DNA of 64,000 nt from an uncultured Planctomycetota bacterium. Its GTDB lineage: Bacteria; Planctomycetota; Planctomycetia; Pirellulales; Thermoguttaceae. Each line of letters starts with the position of its first letter. The stretch's first letter is position 1. The stretch lies in the NCBI GenBank assembly GCA_900318195.1, contig ONJR01000144.1, positions 62,001 to 126,000 on the forward strand, read 5' to 3'. Positions 28,098 through 37,300 of the stretch are shown here, one piece after another. The translations under genes were made by a program, and so were the position numbers. The notes under the pieces are model-generated. The model made no database searches. It was given only the letters and a program-made list of their open reading frames with translations, and was not told the origin of the DNA.

Positions 28098-29258
28098 ATG
28101 ACATTGTCCCTGAATCAAGATATGACCGCAGCCGAGATCGAGACTTGGCTCGTTGAAACCTCGCCCGACAAAATATTGCTGCTTTTACGTCACGCCGACA
28201 ATACGCGCCGACATTATGTCGGCGACGCCGTATGGTTTCGCGGACTCGTGGAGCTGTCAAACTACTGTCGCAGAAACTGTCTCTATTGCGGCGTACGTGC
28301 GGCAAGACGTATTGAACGCTATCGAATGACGCGCGATGAAATTCTCGAATCTGCCCAAAAAGCACACGAGTGGAATTTCGGGACGCTCGTTATGCAGGCT
28401 GGTGAAGACAGCGCGCTCGACGAAGAATTCGTCGCCGACCTAATAGTTGAAATTAAGGAACGGTTTGAGCTCGCAATCACATTGAGTCTGGGCGAACGAA
28501 CAGAGCATGAGTGGGCGCGGTGGAAAGAAGCGGGAGCCGACCGTTATCTCTTACGCTTTGAAACCTCTAATCGTCAACTTTTCCATGCTATTCATCCCCC
28601 GGCGCCAAATTCATCTCCCCAGGATCGTGTGGCGCTTCTACGACGACTGCGCGACCTCGGTTACGAGGTAGGAAGCGGCGTCATGATTGGAATACCCGGA
28701 CAGTCCTTTTCCGATCTTGCGCAGGATCTGGCGCTCTTTCGCGAACTTGATCTCGATATGATAGGCTGTGGACCATTTCTTCCCCACTCGTCCACGCCAC
28801 TCGGAAGAGTGGAGCTAATCGACGGTCTCTTGCATAGTCAAGAGGCGAACGGTTTAAACGTACGATCCAAAGTCGATCGCTTTTGCTTTCCCGCCGCAGA
28901 GCGTCAAGTCCCCAACGATCTTGCGACGACCTTTAAAGTCCTCGCGTTATCTCGCATCATTTTGCCCAACGCTAATATTCCCAGCACGACGGCAATCGCA
29001 ACCCTTGACGGTCAAAAGGGTCGTCAAAGTGGTCTGGAATGTGGCGGAAATGTTATTATGCCCAATTTAACGCCGATGAAGTACCGTAAGCTGTATGAGA
29101 TCTATCCCAATAAATCGGGAACAGGCGAGTCCGCAGAGACTACTGTCGCGACGGCTCTAAAACAAATCGGCGAAATTGGACGTTTTCAAGGCGTCGGCTC
29201 CGGTTCGTCGCCGAGGTTTCTCGAACGTAATGGATCGAATAGAAAAACTGAGAGATAA
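28098..29258 (+). CDS. hydE: [FeFe]-hydrogenase H-cluster radical-SAM maturase HydE
   Basis: 386 residues. The radical-SAM cluster motif Cys57-x3-Cys61-x2-Cys64 (CRRNCLYCG) is preceded by VGDAVWFRGLVELSNY. Further HydE hallmarks are QAGED, TLSLGER, KEAGADRYLLRFET, SGVMIGIPGQS, GPFLPH and the C-terminal PNANIPSTTA, GGNVIMPNLTP and YEIYP. HydE builds a precursor of the azadithiolate-bridged diiron unit of [FeFe] hydrogenase, working with HydG and HydF. Those genes and the hydrogenase are not in this window. No accessory iron-sulphur cysteine motif was assigned. It fits a fermentative hydrogen-making or -using anaerobe. Confidence 0.88.
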   Translation: MTLSLNQDMTAAEIETWLVETSPDKILLLLRHADNTRRHYVGDAVWFRGLVELSNYCRRNCLYCGVRAARRIERYRMTRDEILESAQKAHEWNFGTLVMQAGEDSALDEEFVADLIVEIKERFELAITLSLGERTEHEWARWKEAGADRYLLRFETSNRQLFHAIHPPAPNSSPQDRVALLRRLRDLGYEVGSGVMIGIPGQSFSDLAQDLALFRELDLDMIGCGPFLPHSSTPLGRVELIDGLLHSQEANGLNVRSKVDRFCFPAAERQVPNDLATTFKVLALSRIILPNANIPSTTAIATLDGQKGRQSGLECGGNVIMPNLTPMKYRKLYEIYPNKSGTGESAETTVATALKQIGEIGRFQGVGSGSSPRFLERNGSNRKTER

Positions 29259-29383
29259 GAATCGAAAAGGAGTCAACGATTATCGCGATTGTGTCGATAA
29301 TAACAACAATGGGCATATGGAAGGATTATGCCATTAGTGTAAACCTCCACAAATAATGACGATCTTGATCGGTAAAGGACGTT

Positions 29384-30241
29384 ATGATAAACCGGGATAA
29401 CATAGACTCCGCGCGCTCAGAATCAAGCGACCTCGACGCTAGTGCGCCGCTGTCCGAATATCTTCGGTATGATCGAGAGCAGAAAGGAGCAAACGTCGGC
29501 GGCTATCAAAACGCCGTTACACACCGTCAAGGGTGCGCCGACCTGATCGCGCTAAGACATATCAAGGAAACGTTGATCGCCAGTAAGCGTAGTAATCGCG
29601 TCGTTGCGCCAGACGAGCATATAGCAAGGGAGCATACGGCGCGCGTCGACTATCCCTACTACGATCAAACGCAAGAATTCGTTCAGACTTGTAGGCAGGA
29701 CATGACCGGAAAAGTAGTCGCCAATTCGCAAATTCACGACGTTTCGCCACAAAACGCGTCCGAAGAGAGCGTCGGTTCGCACTCAACCGCTTTCCAAAAC
29801 GCTGTCCTTAGCCTCAGCCCGAACGAGAATCACACTGACGCGTCAAATATGCCGTCGTCCACCGACATTCAACTCGCGCCATTAGACGAGCAGAACTTCG
29901 AATTTGACCTCTCGCCCAGGTTCGGAGAACAGATTGACAAGAGCGTCAATCTTGGTAATCTTCGCCGCCTGAACGCCAGTAAACGTAGCAAGACTAATAT
30001 GCCAATCTTATCGCGTTTCGTCGAATTGGTTGACCAAGTTCGGGCATCGGGGGCGGATCGCGAAGTTGATATGTCGCCCAACTCGTCGGCAACGAGTGTG
30101 ATTGATTCGCTTCCCTCTGTCGGAACCAAAGTCTTCGACGGGGCAACGTCACCGTCTGGAGTTACGGTTGCGCTCGCAATTGCGCCTGAATACCTCGCTG
30201 ATTCAACTCTGGTCGGAGTCTTCGAAGACGGCGCGCTATAA
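29384..30241 (+). CDS. hypothetical protein, no recognised family
   Basis: 285 residues, rich in Ser, Asp and Asn, without membrane segments or signal peptide. No motif is recognised. It looks mostly disordered, with a short basic stretch (LRRLNASKRSKTN, about 198-210) and a helix after it (ILSRFVELVDQVRA). AAAGGA precedes the start, which supports translation. It lies between hydE and the WecA-like gene on the same strand and may share their transcript. Possibly lineage-specific. Confidence 0.5.
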   Translation: MINRDNIDSARSESSDLDASAPLSEYLRYDREQKGANVGGYQNAVTHRQGCADLIALRHIKETLIASKRSNRVVAPDEHIAREHTARVDYPYYDQTQEFVQTCRQDMTGKVVANSQIHDVSPQNASEESVGSHSTAFQNAVLSLSPNENHTDASNMPSSTDIQLAPLDEQNFEFDLSPRFGEQIDKSVNLGNLRRLNASKRSKTNMPILSRFVELVDQVRASGADREVDMSPNSSATSVIDSLPSVGTKVFDGATSPSGVTVALAIAPEYLADSTLVGVFEDGAL

Positions 30242-30285
30242 ACGGCGTTGTTGCCGAGCTCATAATCCCTTTACTTGCCAAAGTC

Positions 30286-31515
30286 ATGTATACGTCATTC
30301 CCTCTATGTAACGCGCCTTTCGCATCGATAAACGCGTCCCTGACTCTTCCTATTCTGGCAACTTTTCTCATTCCAGCGCTGATTAGCGGGTGCGCCTGCC
30401 TTATGATTAGAAAAAAGGCAGGTAAACTTGGATTGCTCGATCAACCGGGCGTACGGAAAATTCATACTGTTCCAATTCCTGTCGGTGGAGGGCTGGGAAT
30501 ATGGCTGGGAGTCTGTTTGACATTAGCAGTTTTAAGCGCTATTGTTCTCGTATTAGTACGTGCGAACGAATGTGCTTTTAGTACTGCGGTTCTCTCACAC
30601 GTCCCTCATTTTGCCCAGGAACATCTCGAAGGGATAGCTTTCCGGCTCGGTCGACTGTGGGGGCTTCTCGCATTAGGTAGCGTCCTCACAATTCTGGGAA
30701 CGCTCGACGATCGATACAATTTGTCATGGAAATTACGGCTTGGAGTCGAGTTCATCGTCGCAATAATTGCCGTCGCCTACGGATGGCGCGCAACCTTTTT
30801 TGTCGACGTTCCCTGGATAACCTACCCTATAAGCGTCGTTTGGATCGTCGGGCTCGTAAATTCTTTCAATATGCTCGATAATATGGACGGTCTCTCGGGC
30901 GGGGTTGCCGCAATATGTGCGATAATCCTCGCGACGGTAGCGCTCTGTTTTGCTCCGAACGCAGAATCAGGCGCGCCCCAATACTTTTTGGCGTTTTTTT
31001 TGATCATTCTCGTCGGGTCTATATTTGGTTTTCTCATCCATAATCGTCCACCTGCAAAGCTGTTCATGGGAGACGGCGGCGCCTACTTTATCGGCTTTCT
31101 GCTCGCTGCCACGACACTTTCAATGACGTATGTGGGCAACTCGACTCCGAAGAGCGCAATTTTTACGCCGCTCGTCGTGCTTGCCGTTCCCATTTACGAC
31201 ACGGTCAGCGTCGTCATAATCCGTTTACGCAATCGAGTCAGTCCCTTCATCGGCGACAACAATCATTATTCCCATCGACTCGTCGCGCTCGGTCTTACTA
31301 AAGTTCAGGCAGTAGCAACAATCTACCTGACGACGACGATATGCGCAATCGGAGCCTTTTTCCTCTACCAAGTGAGTTTCATATCAGCAGTTTTAATACT
31401 CGGACAAACTATTCTCATCCTCACGCTAGTCGCAATCTTGGAATTTGCAGGTCGAAAGAAAGCATTACAAAAGAATAAATCGACGGGAGAGCCTCCCGTT
31501 ACGCAAGCGAAATAG
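30286..31515 (+). CDS. WecA/TagO-type polyprenyl-phosphate N-acetylhexosamine-1-phosphate transferase
   Basis: 409 residues and about ten membrane segments. Family motifs appear in order: VRKIHTVPIPVGGG (substrate loop), GTLDDRYNLSW, NSFNMLDNMDGLSGG (metal-binding Asp pair) and FMGDGGAYFIGF, then an HNRPPAKL stretch just before it. These are typical for WecA, TagO and WbpL enzymes rather than MraY. Family knowledge: they move a UDP-linked N-acetylhexosamine-1-phosphate to undecaprenyl phosphate and start O-antigen, teichoic-acid or exopolysaccharide synthesis. No other polysaccharide genes are adjacent. Confidence 0.88.
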   Translation: MYTSFPLCNAPFASINASLTLPILATFLIPALISGCACLMIRKKAGKLGLLDQPGVRKIHTVPIPVGGGLGIWLGVCLTLAVLSAIVLVLVRANECAFSTAVLSHVPHFAQEHLEGIAFRLGRLWGLLALGSVLTILGTLDDRYNLSWKLRLGVEFIVAIIAVAYGWRATFFVDVPWITYPISVVWIVGLVNSFNMLDNMDGLSGGVAAICAIILATVALCFAPNAESGAPQYFLAFFLIILVGSIFGFLIHNRPPAKLFMGDGGAYFIGFLLAATTLSMTYVGNSTPKSAIFTPLVVLAVPIYDTVSVVIIRLRNRVSPFIGDNNHYSHRLVALGLTKVQAVATIYLTTTICAIGAFFLYQVSFISAVLILGQTILILTLVAILEFAGRKKALQKNKSTGEPPVTQAK

Positions 31516-31826
31516 CAAGATGGACTACGTTTTTCCCACTAGTAGGAGAATATAAATAAGAAGGACAATATGGTAAAGGAAGGGGATTTTCTTTTCTTTT
31601 ACAAGAATATCTTTTTCACCCCTTGTCGACCTGCGATATAACGATATAATGGGGCGAGTAAGCGTTCTTGATTATGCGTTTGACTCACGCCTGTGGCGTT
31701 GATGAAGACGGTTCCTTGAGCGCTCGTGGGCGGATCGCCGGGCACGGCGCGTTGCGTCCGTTTTTGGTCGACGCCGAGATATTCGAGCGACCGAGCTACC
31801 ACGTTTAATCGTTTGGGGTTACTGTT
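31516..31826 (+). promoter_or_regulatory. promoter and long leader of the small basic protein gene
   Basis: TTGTCG (31623-31628) and a perfect TATAAT (31645-31650), 16 bp apart, face the small basic protein gene. Transcription from about 31657 would leave a leader of about 170 nt with small GC-rich hairpins, for example ACGCC-TGT-GGCGT. A 23-codon frame (31570-31641) with AGAAGGA before it lies ahead of the promoter. A 67-codon minus-strand frame covers the same ground but has no support. Confidence 0.55.
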
Positions 31827-32033
31827 ATGACAATCGATAAGAGTTTAAAGATTAAAAAGGGCGTTTCGCGTTCGCGTAACGTCTTGACGAGGGTTGAGCG
31901 TATTGAAAAGCTACAGGCGCAAGATCGCTGGGCTGATGGGAATTCTCCTTTCAATCTTCCGAAGATTCGCGTCTATAAGGTCGTTCTGAAGAAGAAAAAG
32001 AAGGTCAAGGACGCTGAAGGCGATAAGAAATAA
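31827..32033 (+). CDS. PVC-superphylum small basic protein
   Basis: 68 residues starting MTIDKSLKIKKGVSRSRNVL, then RVERIEKLQAQDRW and SPFNLPKIRVYKV, with a Lys-rich tail. This matches the small basic protein family shared by Chlamydiae, Verrucomicrobia and Planctomycetes (TIGR04137 as I recall). The role is not established; its size and charge suggest RNA or ribosome binding. It stands alone between a clear promoter and a clear terminator, as a well-expressed gene would. It is a strong lineage marker. Confidence 0.85.
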   Translation: MTIDKSLKIKKGVSRSRNVLTRVERIEKLQAQDRWADGNSPFNLPKIRVYKVVLKKKKKVKDAEGDKK

Positions 32034-32060
32034 TCTTCGCTCCTCGTATATGTGCGTAAT

Positions 32061-32095
32061 AAAGGTCGCAGATCGTTATCTGCGACCTTTTGTTT
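32061..32095 (+). terminator. strong rho-independent terminator of the small basic protein gene
   Basis: A 12-bp perfect stem AAAGGTCGCAGA/TCTGCGACCTTT (32061-32072 with 32079-32090), a 6-nt loop and TGTTTT follow. It also faces the Vsr gene stop at 32106, and could act in both directions. Confidence 0.92.
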
Positions 32096-32105
32096 TAGGT
32101 CTTGA

Positions 32106-32636
32106 TTACTTGCTACTCTGTCCTACAAGAAATTGCTTGTAAGTCTCGACAAGTGGTCGCAAGCGATCTTCTAGTTCCTCACTCTTTGCCCTCTTGAATT
32201 CGCATTCCCAAACACGAATCACAAGATACCCGCGGCGTCGAAGCCGTTCTGTCGACTCCTGGTCGCGCGCCTGATTACGAGCTATCTTGGCTTGCCAATA
32301 CTCGCGATGATCTTTCGGCTTCGTATTGCGGCAGTCATGCCCATGCCAAAAGCAACCGTCGACGAAGATCGCGACGCGAAGTTTTGGAAAGATGAAATCG
32401 GGATGACCGATCAGCTTTGAATTACGCCGCCATCCCTTAATTCCGCGCTTCTTGAATTCCTCGATCATCTTTAGTTCTGTCGACTTATTACCAGTCGAAC
32501 GAACCTGTTTCATAATATCGGAACGTTTCTGTGCGGAAAACACATCGTGCTTATTGCGCGCTTTGCTTGGTTTCGGCGCGGGAGCGAGTCGTCTTATGAC
32601 GCCGCCGCTTTTTGTAACATCGTTTGACTTTCCCAT
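32106..32636 (-). CDS. vsr: Vsr-type very-short-patch DNA mismatch endonuclease
   Basis: 176 residues. Vsr motifs are clear: RSDIMKQVRSTGNKSTE, KGWRRNSKLIGHPDFIFPK, then VAIFVDGCFWHGHDC and a C-terminal RRRGYLVIRVWECEF. The Asp of PDFIF and the Asp of VDGCFWHG hold the active-site magnesium; the Cys/His set binds zinc. Family knowledge: Vsr nicks next to T in T:G mismatches that arise when 5-methylcytosine deaminates. It begins 15 bp after the methyltransferase stop, the normal pairing. Confidence 0.92.
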   Translation of the reverse strand: MGKSNDVTKSGGVIRRLAPAPKPSKARNKHDVFSAQKRSDIMKQVRSTGNKSTELKMIEEFKKRGIKGWRRNSKLIGHPDFIFPKLRVAIFVDGCFWHGHDCRNTKPKDHREYWQAKIARNQARDQESTERLRRRGYLVIRVWECEFKRAKSEELEDRLRPLVETYKQFLVGQSSK

Positions 32637-32651
32637 TCCCGGGTTCCCCAG

Positions 32652-34331
32652 TTAATTCAACCTCTTGTTTACTCTTTTTCTCGTCGTCCCCTTCGAGCGA
32701 AACACCAACGGCAAAAACCTCTCTAGCGCTTTAACGACGAGATCGACCGGCACGGCGTTCCCCACCTGCTTACGTAATTGCGCGTCAGAAACGACAATAT
32801 TAAAGGAATCGGGAAATCCCTGAAGGCGTAATAACTCAAGAGGTGTAAAACGTCGCTCGCCATTTACGAGTAGGTAATTGTAACTTGCTCCTGCGCGTAA
32901 CGCGCAACTGTACGGGTAAGACGAAATGATTCCGGACTTATTTTCATGCCACACCGCCGGTCGAAAATCGCAATGGTGCTTCTTTTTACGGCTCATAACA
33001 ATCGTAGGAGAAGCATAATAGCGTTCATGTACTTCGAGCTCCGGTTCAAGAATATCAGCCAAGGTTTTTCCATGCGTCGTTTTCATCGGCCATTCCATTT
33101 CAAAGGGTTCAAGCGCGCCAACGATAACAACGCGTTCGCGTTTCTGAGGCAAACCGCAATCCAGCGCGTTCAAGACTCGCCAATCCACGTAATATCCCAA
33201 TTCGTCTTGCAAAACGCGCAGAATAACGTCAAACGTTCTACCGGAATCGTGCGTCGTCAGCTGCCGAACATTTTCCAGAACGAAAGCGCGAGGACGTTTG
33301 TCTCGCAAAATACGCGCTATTTGAAAGAAGAGCGAACCTTTCGTTTCATCCGCGAAGCCCTTTCGCAAGCCAATTATAGAAAACGCTTGGCAGGGAAAAC
33401 CGGCAAAGAGGAGATCGAAATCGGGAATCTCCTCGGACGGCAACGTTGCGACGTCGCCGCATGGCAAGTCGCCGAAGTTGGCTTCATAGCTCTTCTGGAC
33501 AAATCGGTCCGAATCACAACTCAAAACGCACTTTGCGCTACGCTTCATCTCTTTGAAAACAGTCTGCGCAGCGTATCGAAATCCACCAATTCCACAGAAA
33601 AGGTCAAAAAAACGAATTGCACGTCCAATCGTAGGGTCAACGAGTTCGGGTGGCGAAAGCGCTAAACCTTCCTCTTCTGCTGTTCTTGAGAAATACGACG
33701 AAACCGTCTGACTCTTGCGCGGCGGGTACACACGCCGCAATGAATCCGGCGTCGCCACGCCATTAGCAATATTCGCAACTTCAAAGAGCGGTTCCCCCGA
33801 TTCGATAACCAACTTCCCGACACAAGCGTCCTCACAGTCAGGCGCCCCGGCACACTTGCGAATTTCCTTTGCTACGTTTTCCTCTGTATTTAACGCCTGC
33901 TCTGAGTTCGCGTCAATATCTTCTGCGGATGAGACGTTGGTCACCTCAAGATCATTGCTCAACTCATGCACGTTCTTCCCTACAGGGATTCGTTGCGTTT
34001 CTTGACGCACCTTCTGTTTTTTTCCGCGCGTACCGCTCTTTGGGGGACAACAATTAGGAGCCAAGCGCAACAATTCACATTCTCCTTCCGCTACGTCGTC
34101 CTCAGTTTTATCCAGACGCGAGTTTACCAACTTCGCGTCTTTAGGCGAGTCAAAAAGCTCTTCGACAGTAGAATTCAACGTTTTGGCAACCCTCAACGCC
34201 ACGTCGACCGGAACAACACACTCTCCTAATTCTATGGCGCGCGCCATTCGCTCGGAAATACCCGATTGATCGGCAAAAGTCTCTAATGAAAGCGCTCTAG
34301 CTTTCCTCATCTCTGCAATTCGATTATTCAT
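32652..34331 (-). CDS. C5-cytosine DNA methyltransferase with N-terminal HTH domain
   Basis: 559 residues from ATG 34331, which has GAGGG 8 nt upstream and overlaps the preceding gene by 8 bp; ATG 34349 is the alternative. An XRE-type helix-turn-helix fills residues about 8-60 (ALSLETFADQSGISERMARAIELG). A long linker has a Cys cluster (Cys160, Cys166, Cys170). Catalytic motifs: FFDLFCGIGG (241-250), GFPCQAFS with Cys314, ENV (353-355), QKRER (396-400) and the target-recognition region before FTPLELLRLQGFPDSF. It methylates C5 of cytosine; the target sequence is unknown. The HTH could repress its own operon. Confidence 0.9.
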   Translation of the reverse strand: MNNRIAEMRKARALSLETFADQSGISERMARAIELGECVVPVDVALRVAKTLNSTVEELFDSPKDAKLVNSRLDKTEDDVAEGECELLRLAPNCCPPKSGTRGKKQKVRQETQRIPVGKNVHELSNDLEVTNVSSAEDIDANSEQALNTEENVAKEIRKCAGAPDCEDACVGKLVIESGEPLFEVANIANGVATPDSLRRVYPPRKSQTVSSYFSRTAEEEGLALSPPELVDPTIGRAIRFFDLFCGIGGFRYAAQTVFKEMKRSAKCVLSCDSDRFVQKSYEANFGDLPCGDVATLPSEEIPDFDLLFAGFPCQAFSIIGLRKGFADETKGSLFFQIARILRDKRPRAFVLENVRQLTTHDSGRTFDVILRVLQDELGYYVDWRVLNALDCGLPQKRERVVIVGALEPFEMEWPMKTTHGKTLADILEPELEVHERYYASPTIVMSRKKKHHCDFRPAVWHENKSGIISSYPYSCALRAGASYNYLLVNGERRFTPLELLRLQGFPDSFNIVVSDAQLRKQVGNAVPVDLVVKALERFLPLVFRSKGTTRKRVNKRLN

Positions 34332-37300
34332 TCTCTGAGCCCTCGTCATTGGGATGTGATCTCTCAGTCGTCTTAGTCAGACGGGAGAGCTTGTCGAATA
34401 ACTCTGCGAGTTCGGCGCTAAACACATTGAGGAGCGAAAAGGGACGACAAAAACGTTTACACCAATCTTCCATATGACGCGCCCGTCTTGCATTGGCAAA
34501 CGCCTCTTCAATTCGCCCCTCTTGAAACGCGAGTTTAGCTCTACCCAGAAATTCTAACCATAGCAAACGACGTATCATGAAATCCTTTTGCCTGATCTGC
34601 TCGTTCAAATACAATCGCGCGTCTTCTAGGTAAGTTTGCGCAACCTTCTGATCGCGTGCGCCGCCTTTATTGATAAGAGCGTTGGCGCAAAGCAGTTTCA
34701 GATAACACTGACCGTGCTTCAACGCGCTTTGTTGTGCGTCCGATAGTGATTCTGGTCTCGAAACACGTTCAAAATTTCGCGTCTCTTGAATCACGTTGTT
34801 CCAGAGCCCAAAGTCATAGGAATAATCAATGATATTATTGACGACGTCCAGCTCCAGCATATTAGGAAATTTAAAAGTATGTCGCACAACCGCGAGAAGT
34901 CGCCTAAACTGCGACAGCTTCGCTCGATCGCTTATCGTTTTCGACCCGCCTATAATCTGCAGCGAAACGAGAATATACTGGTAAATAAACTCTATTTCGA
35001 TCGCATTCTCATTCAGTTCTTCCTCGTTACATGAATAGCTTGCTTGCGCCGACTTGTGCCCAAAGAGACTCATGCAACGCCGCCAGATTGAACGTAACTG
35101 CGGACGCCTCGGTCGCGATAATCCAGAAACGGCGTCAACTCGCGCAACGACGTTACGAACACGTTCAGAAAAACGAGACTTCACCTCGCTGAGCGCTGCA
35201 GCCGTCGGCATTGCAATACGTCCATCAAATGCAATTGCGTCAAAAAAGGCCGCGCGTGTAACAAGACTACCACATAGTCCAAATAACGGCGCCTGATAAA
35301 AACCAACAGAGAGTTCCCCCCTGTCAAACGCATGAAGAAGCGACGAGACAATCACATGAACAGACGAATTGATTTGGCTACCGCCCACAAAATCGCCTAT
35401 TGAGTCATAAAATTGGTTCAACGCCTCCATTCGGGGCACAATCGAAGTGGCGATGTCTCGAACGTCCAATTCGGTCGAACAGGCGTCCAACGCTTGACGC
35501 GTAAGAGAATGAGCCTTCATCGCAAAATGATTCGCGAGATAGAAGCATCGTCTCTCATTACTGTAAAAATCAACAAGCCATCCCGACAATCTCCAAATCA
35601 TCGGAACCAATTCGTCTCTGTCGCTAGCGTCAAGACGATCAAAAAATCGCTCGGAACGATAAAAACATCTTGCGGCGAAAAGTCGATCGTCTCTTTCGCC
35701 ATTCTCAAAAAGTTGCAGGAGCGCAGTAATCATGACTCCAAAACGACAGAGTCTAAAATGCGTTTCACAGCTGTCCAGACACACACGCACTACGCTTTTA
35801 AGACACGCAATTTCGTTCTCGACGTCTTCATCTTCATGATACATACCGGCAAAGGCCATCATGAATAGAATGTGCGTTTCAGGAGATACGCGACGAGCGC
35901 CGTTACGCTGGTCGTCCTGAACTAGTAGCGACGAAACGATTGTCGCTATCTTGCGAAGAGTCGGTCGATCATTTAATTCGTCGTCGACAAAATCGAAGTA
36001 GTGATGATAGAAAAAGAGTTGGTACTCGAGGGAACGACCTTTTAAGCCACTTAGGTATGGAACAAGCCATGTTTCAACGGTTGTCCAAAGAGCGAGCCCC
36101 TCTTCTCGTCGCCCTTTGCGCGCGAGAAAGGCCGTATAGCAATGCAAACTCTCTATATATTGCAACGCCAAAATCGGATTGGTTTTGATACGAGCGCCAA
36201 GGGCGCACAGCGCCAATAGGTACGCACGCTCCGCGCGATCAAAAAATTCCTTACGTTCGCCGGGTCGCGCAATCTTTACGCCCTGGAGCAGGAAAGTATT
36301 GAATTGATCTATATTACTGTTAGTTTCCGATTCTAACCAAGGTTGCGAACGTTTCAAATCGAAGTCGGCGCTTTCGCGTTCGTCCGCCGCTTCCTTCGTA
36401 AAACATTCGCATTCGCGTTCCCCTAACACATCGACGTCTTCGTCTACGAAAGTTGCAATTCTCCAACTGTTCCGCTCACATGCGGCGAGCAAGTCGCCAA
36501 GATAACAGAAGACTTTTCGCGCGGCGATCAGTCGCGAGACTGCAGTCTCTTGCTTATTATCGTCGTTTGACTCAGCGAGAGGTCGAGAATCTTTCACAAA
36601 GGCTTCGTTCTGTCTCTGTAATTTTTCCTTTAACGCGTCAACGTCGACGCGCGCGCCGCCTTCACAATACAGTTGCAGTTCGGCGTCAGCCTCGACAAGA
36701 ATTGCGGCAAACTCGCGCGCAACAATGGAAACTTCCGCTGCGGCAAGAGTCTTCTCATTACGCGCCCAGTAAATATCCACTATCTTTTGCAACGTTTCAA
36801 ATAGAGAGCTGAAATTACCGTTTTCACAATCGTCGACTCGCTTGACAAACACACGTAAGCAAAAGTTCAGATCGCGCCACACGACTTCTGCCAGCACACC
36901 GCCAAGCCGGTGGAGTAAGACGTTCCCGCTACGAGTCTCGTCTGTCGCATTGAAATCGTCTGTTTCTAAGGATCGAACAAATTCAGCGCGCCGCGTCTGA
37001 AATTGTTCGAGCGTCATGTGATTCAGGATCGGCGCGCTCTCTTCCAAGGAATCGTATAGCGGCGCGACAAAGTTTGTATGACGCTCGGACACGCCGACCT
37101 TATACACCGGGAGGAATTTGCACATATCGTCCGACCATTCGCCTTTCATCAAAACGCGAACTCTGAGAATGCGCAAGGTTACAGTTACGTCGTCCAGAAT
37201 CGACGCGTTTAAACTGAAATCTTTGACGTGGTCGCCCGCCTCCTCGGCGTCATGAGGATTGCTCACACTCTCGACGTATCTAATGCGCAACTTATTGATG

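Noticed and set aside
31599-31802. 67-codon minus-strand frame before the small basic protein
   Set aside because: It crosses a clear plus-strand promoter and leader, matches no family and has no visible Shine-Dalgarno.
32652-34331. Assignment of the methyltransferase as Dcm (CCWGG)
   Set aside because: The target-recognition region does not look like Dcm; Vsr nearby is not enough to give the target.
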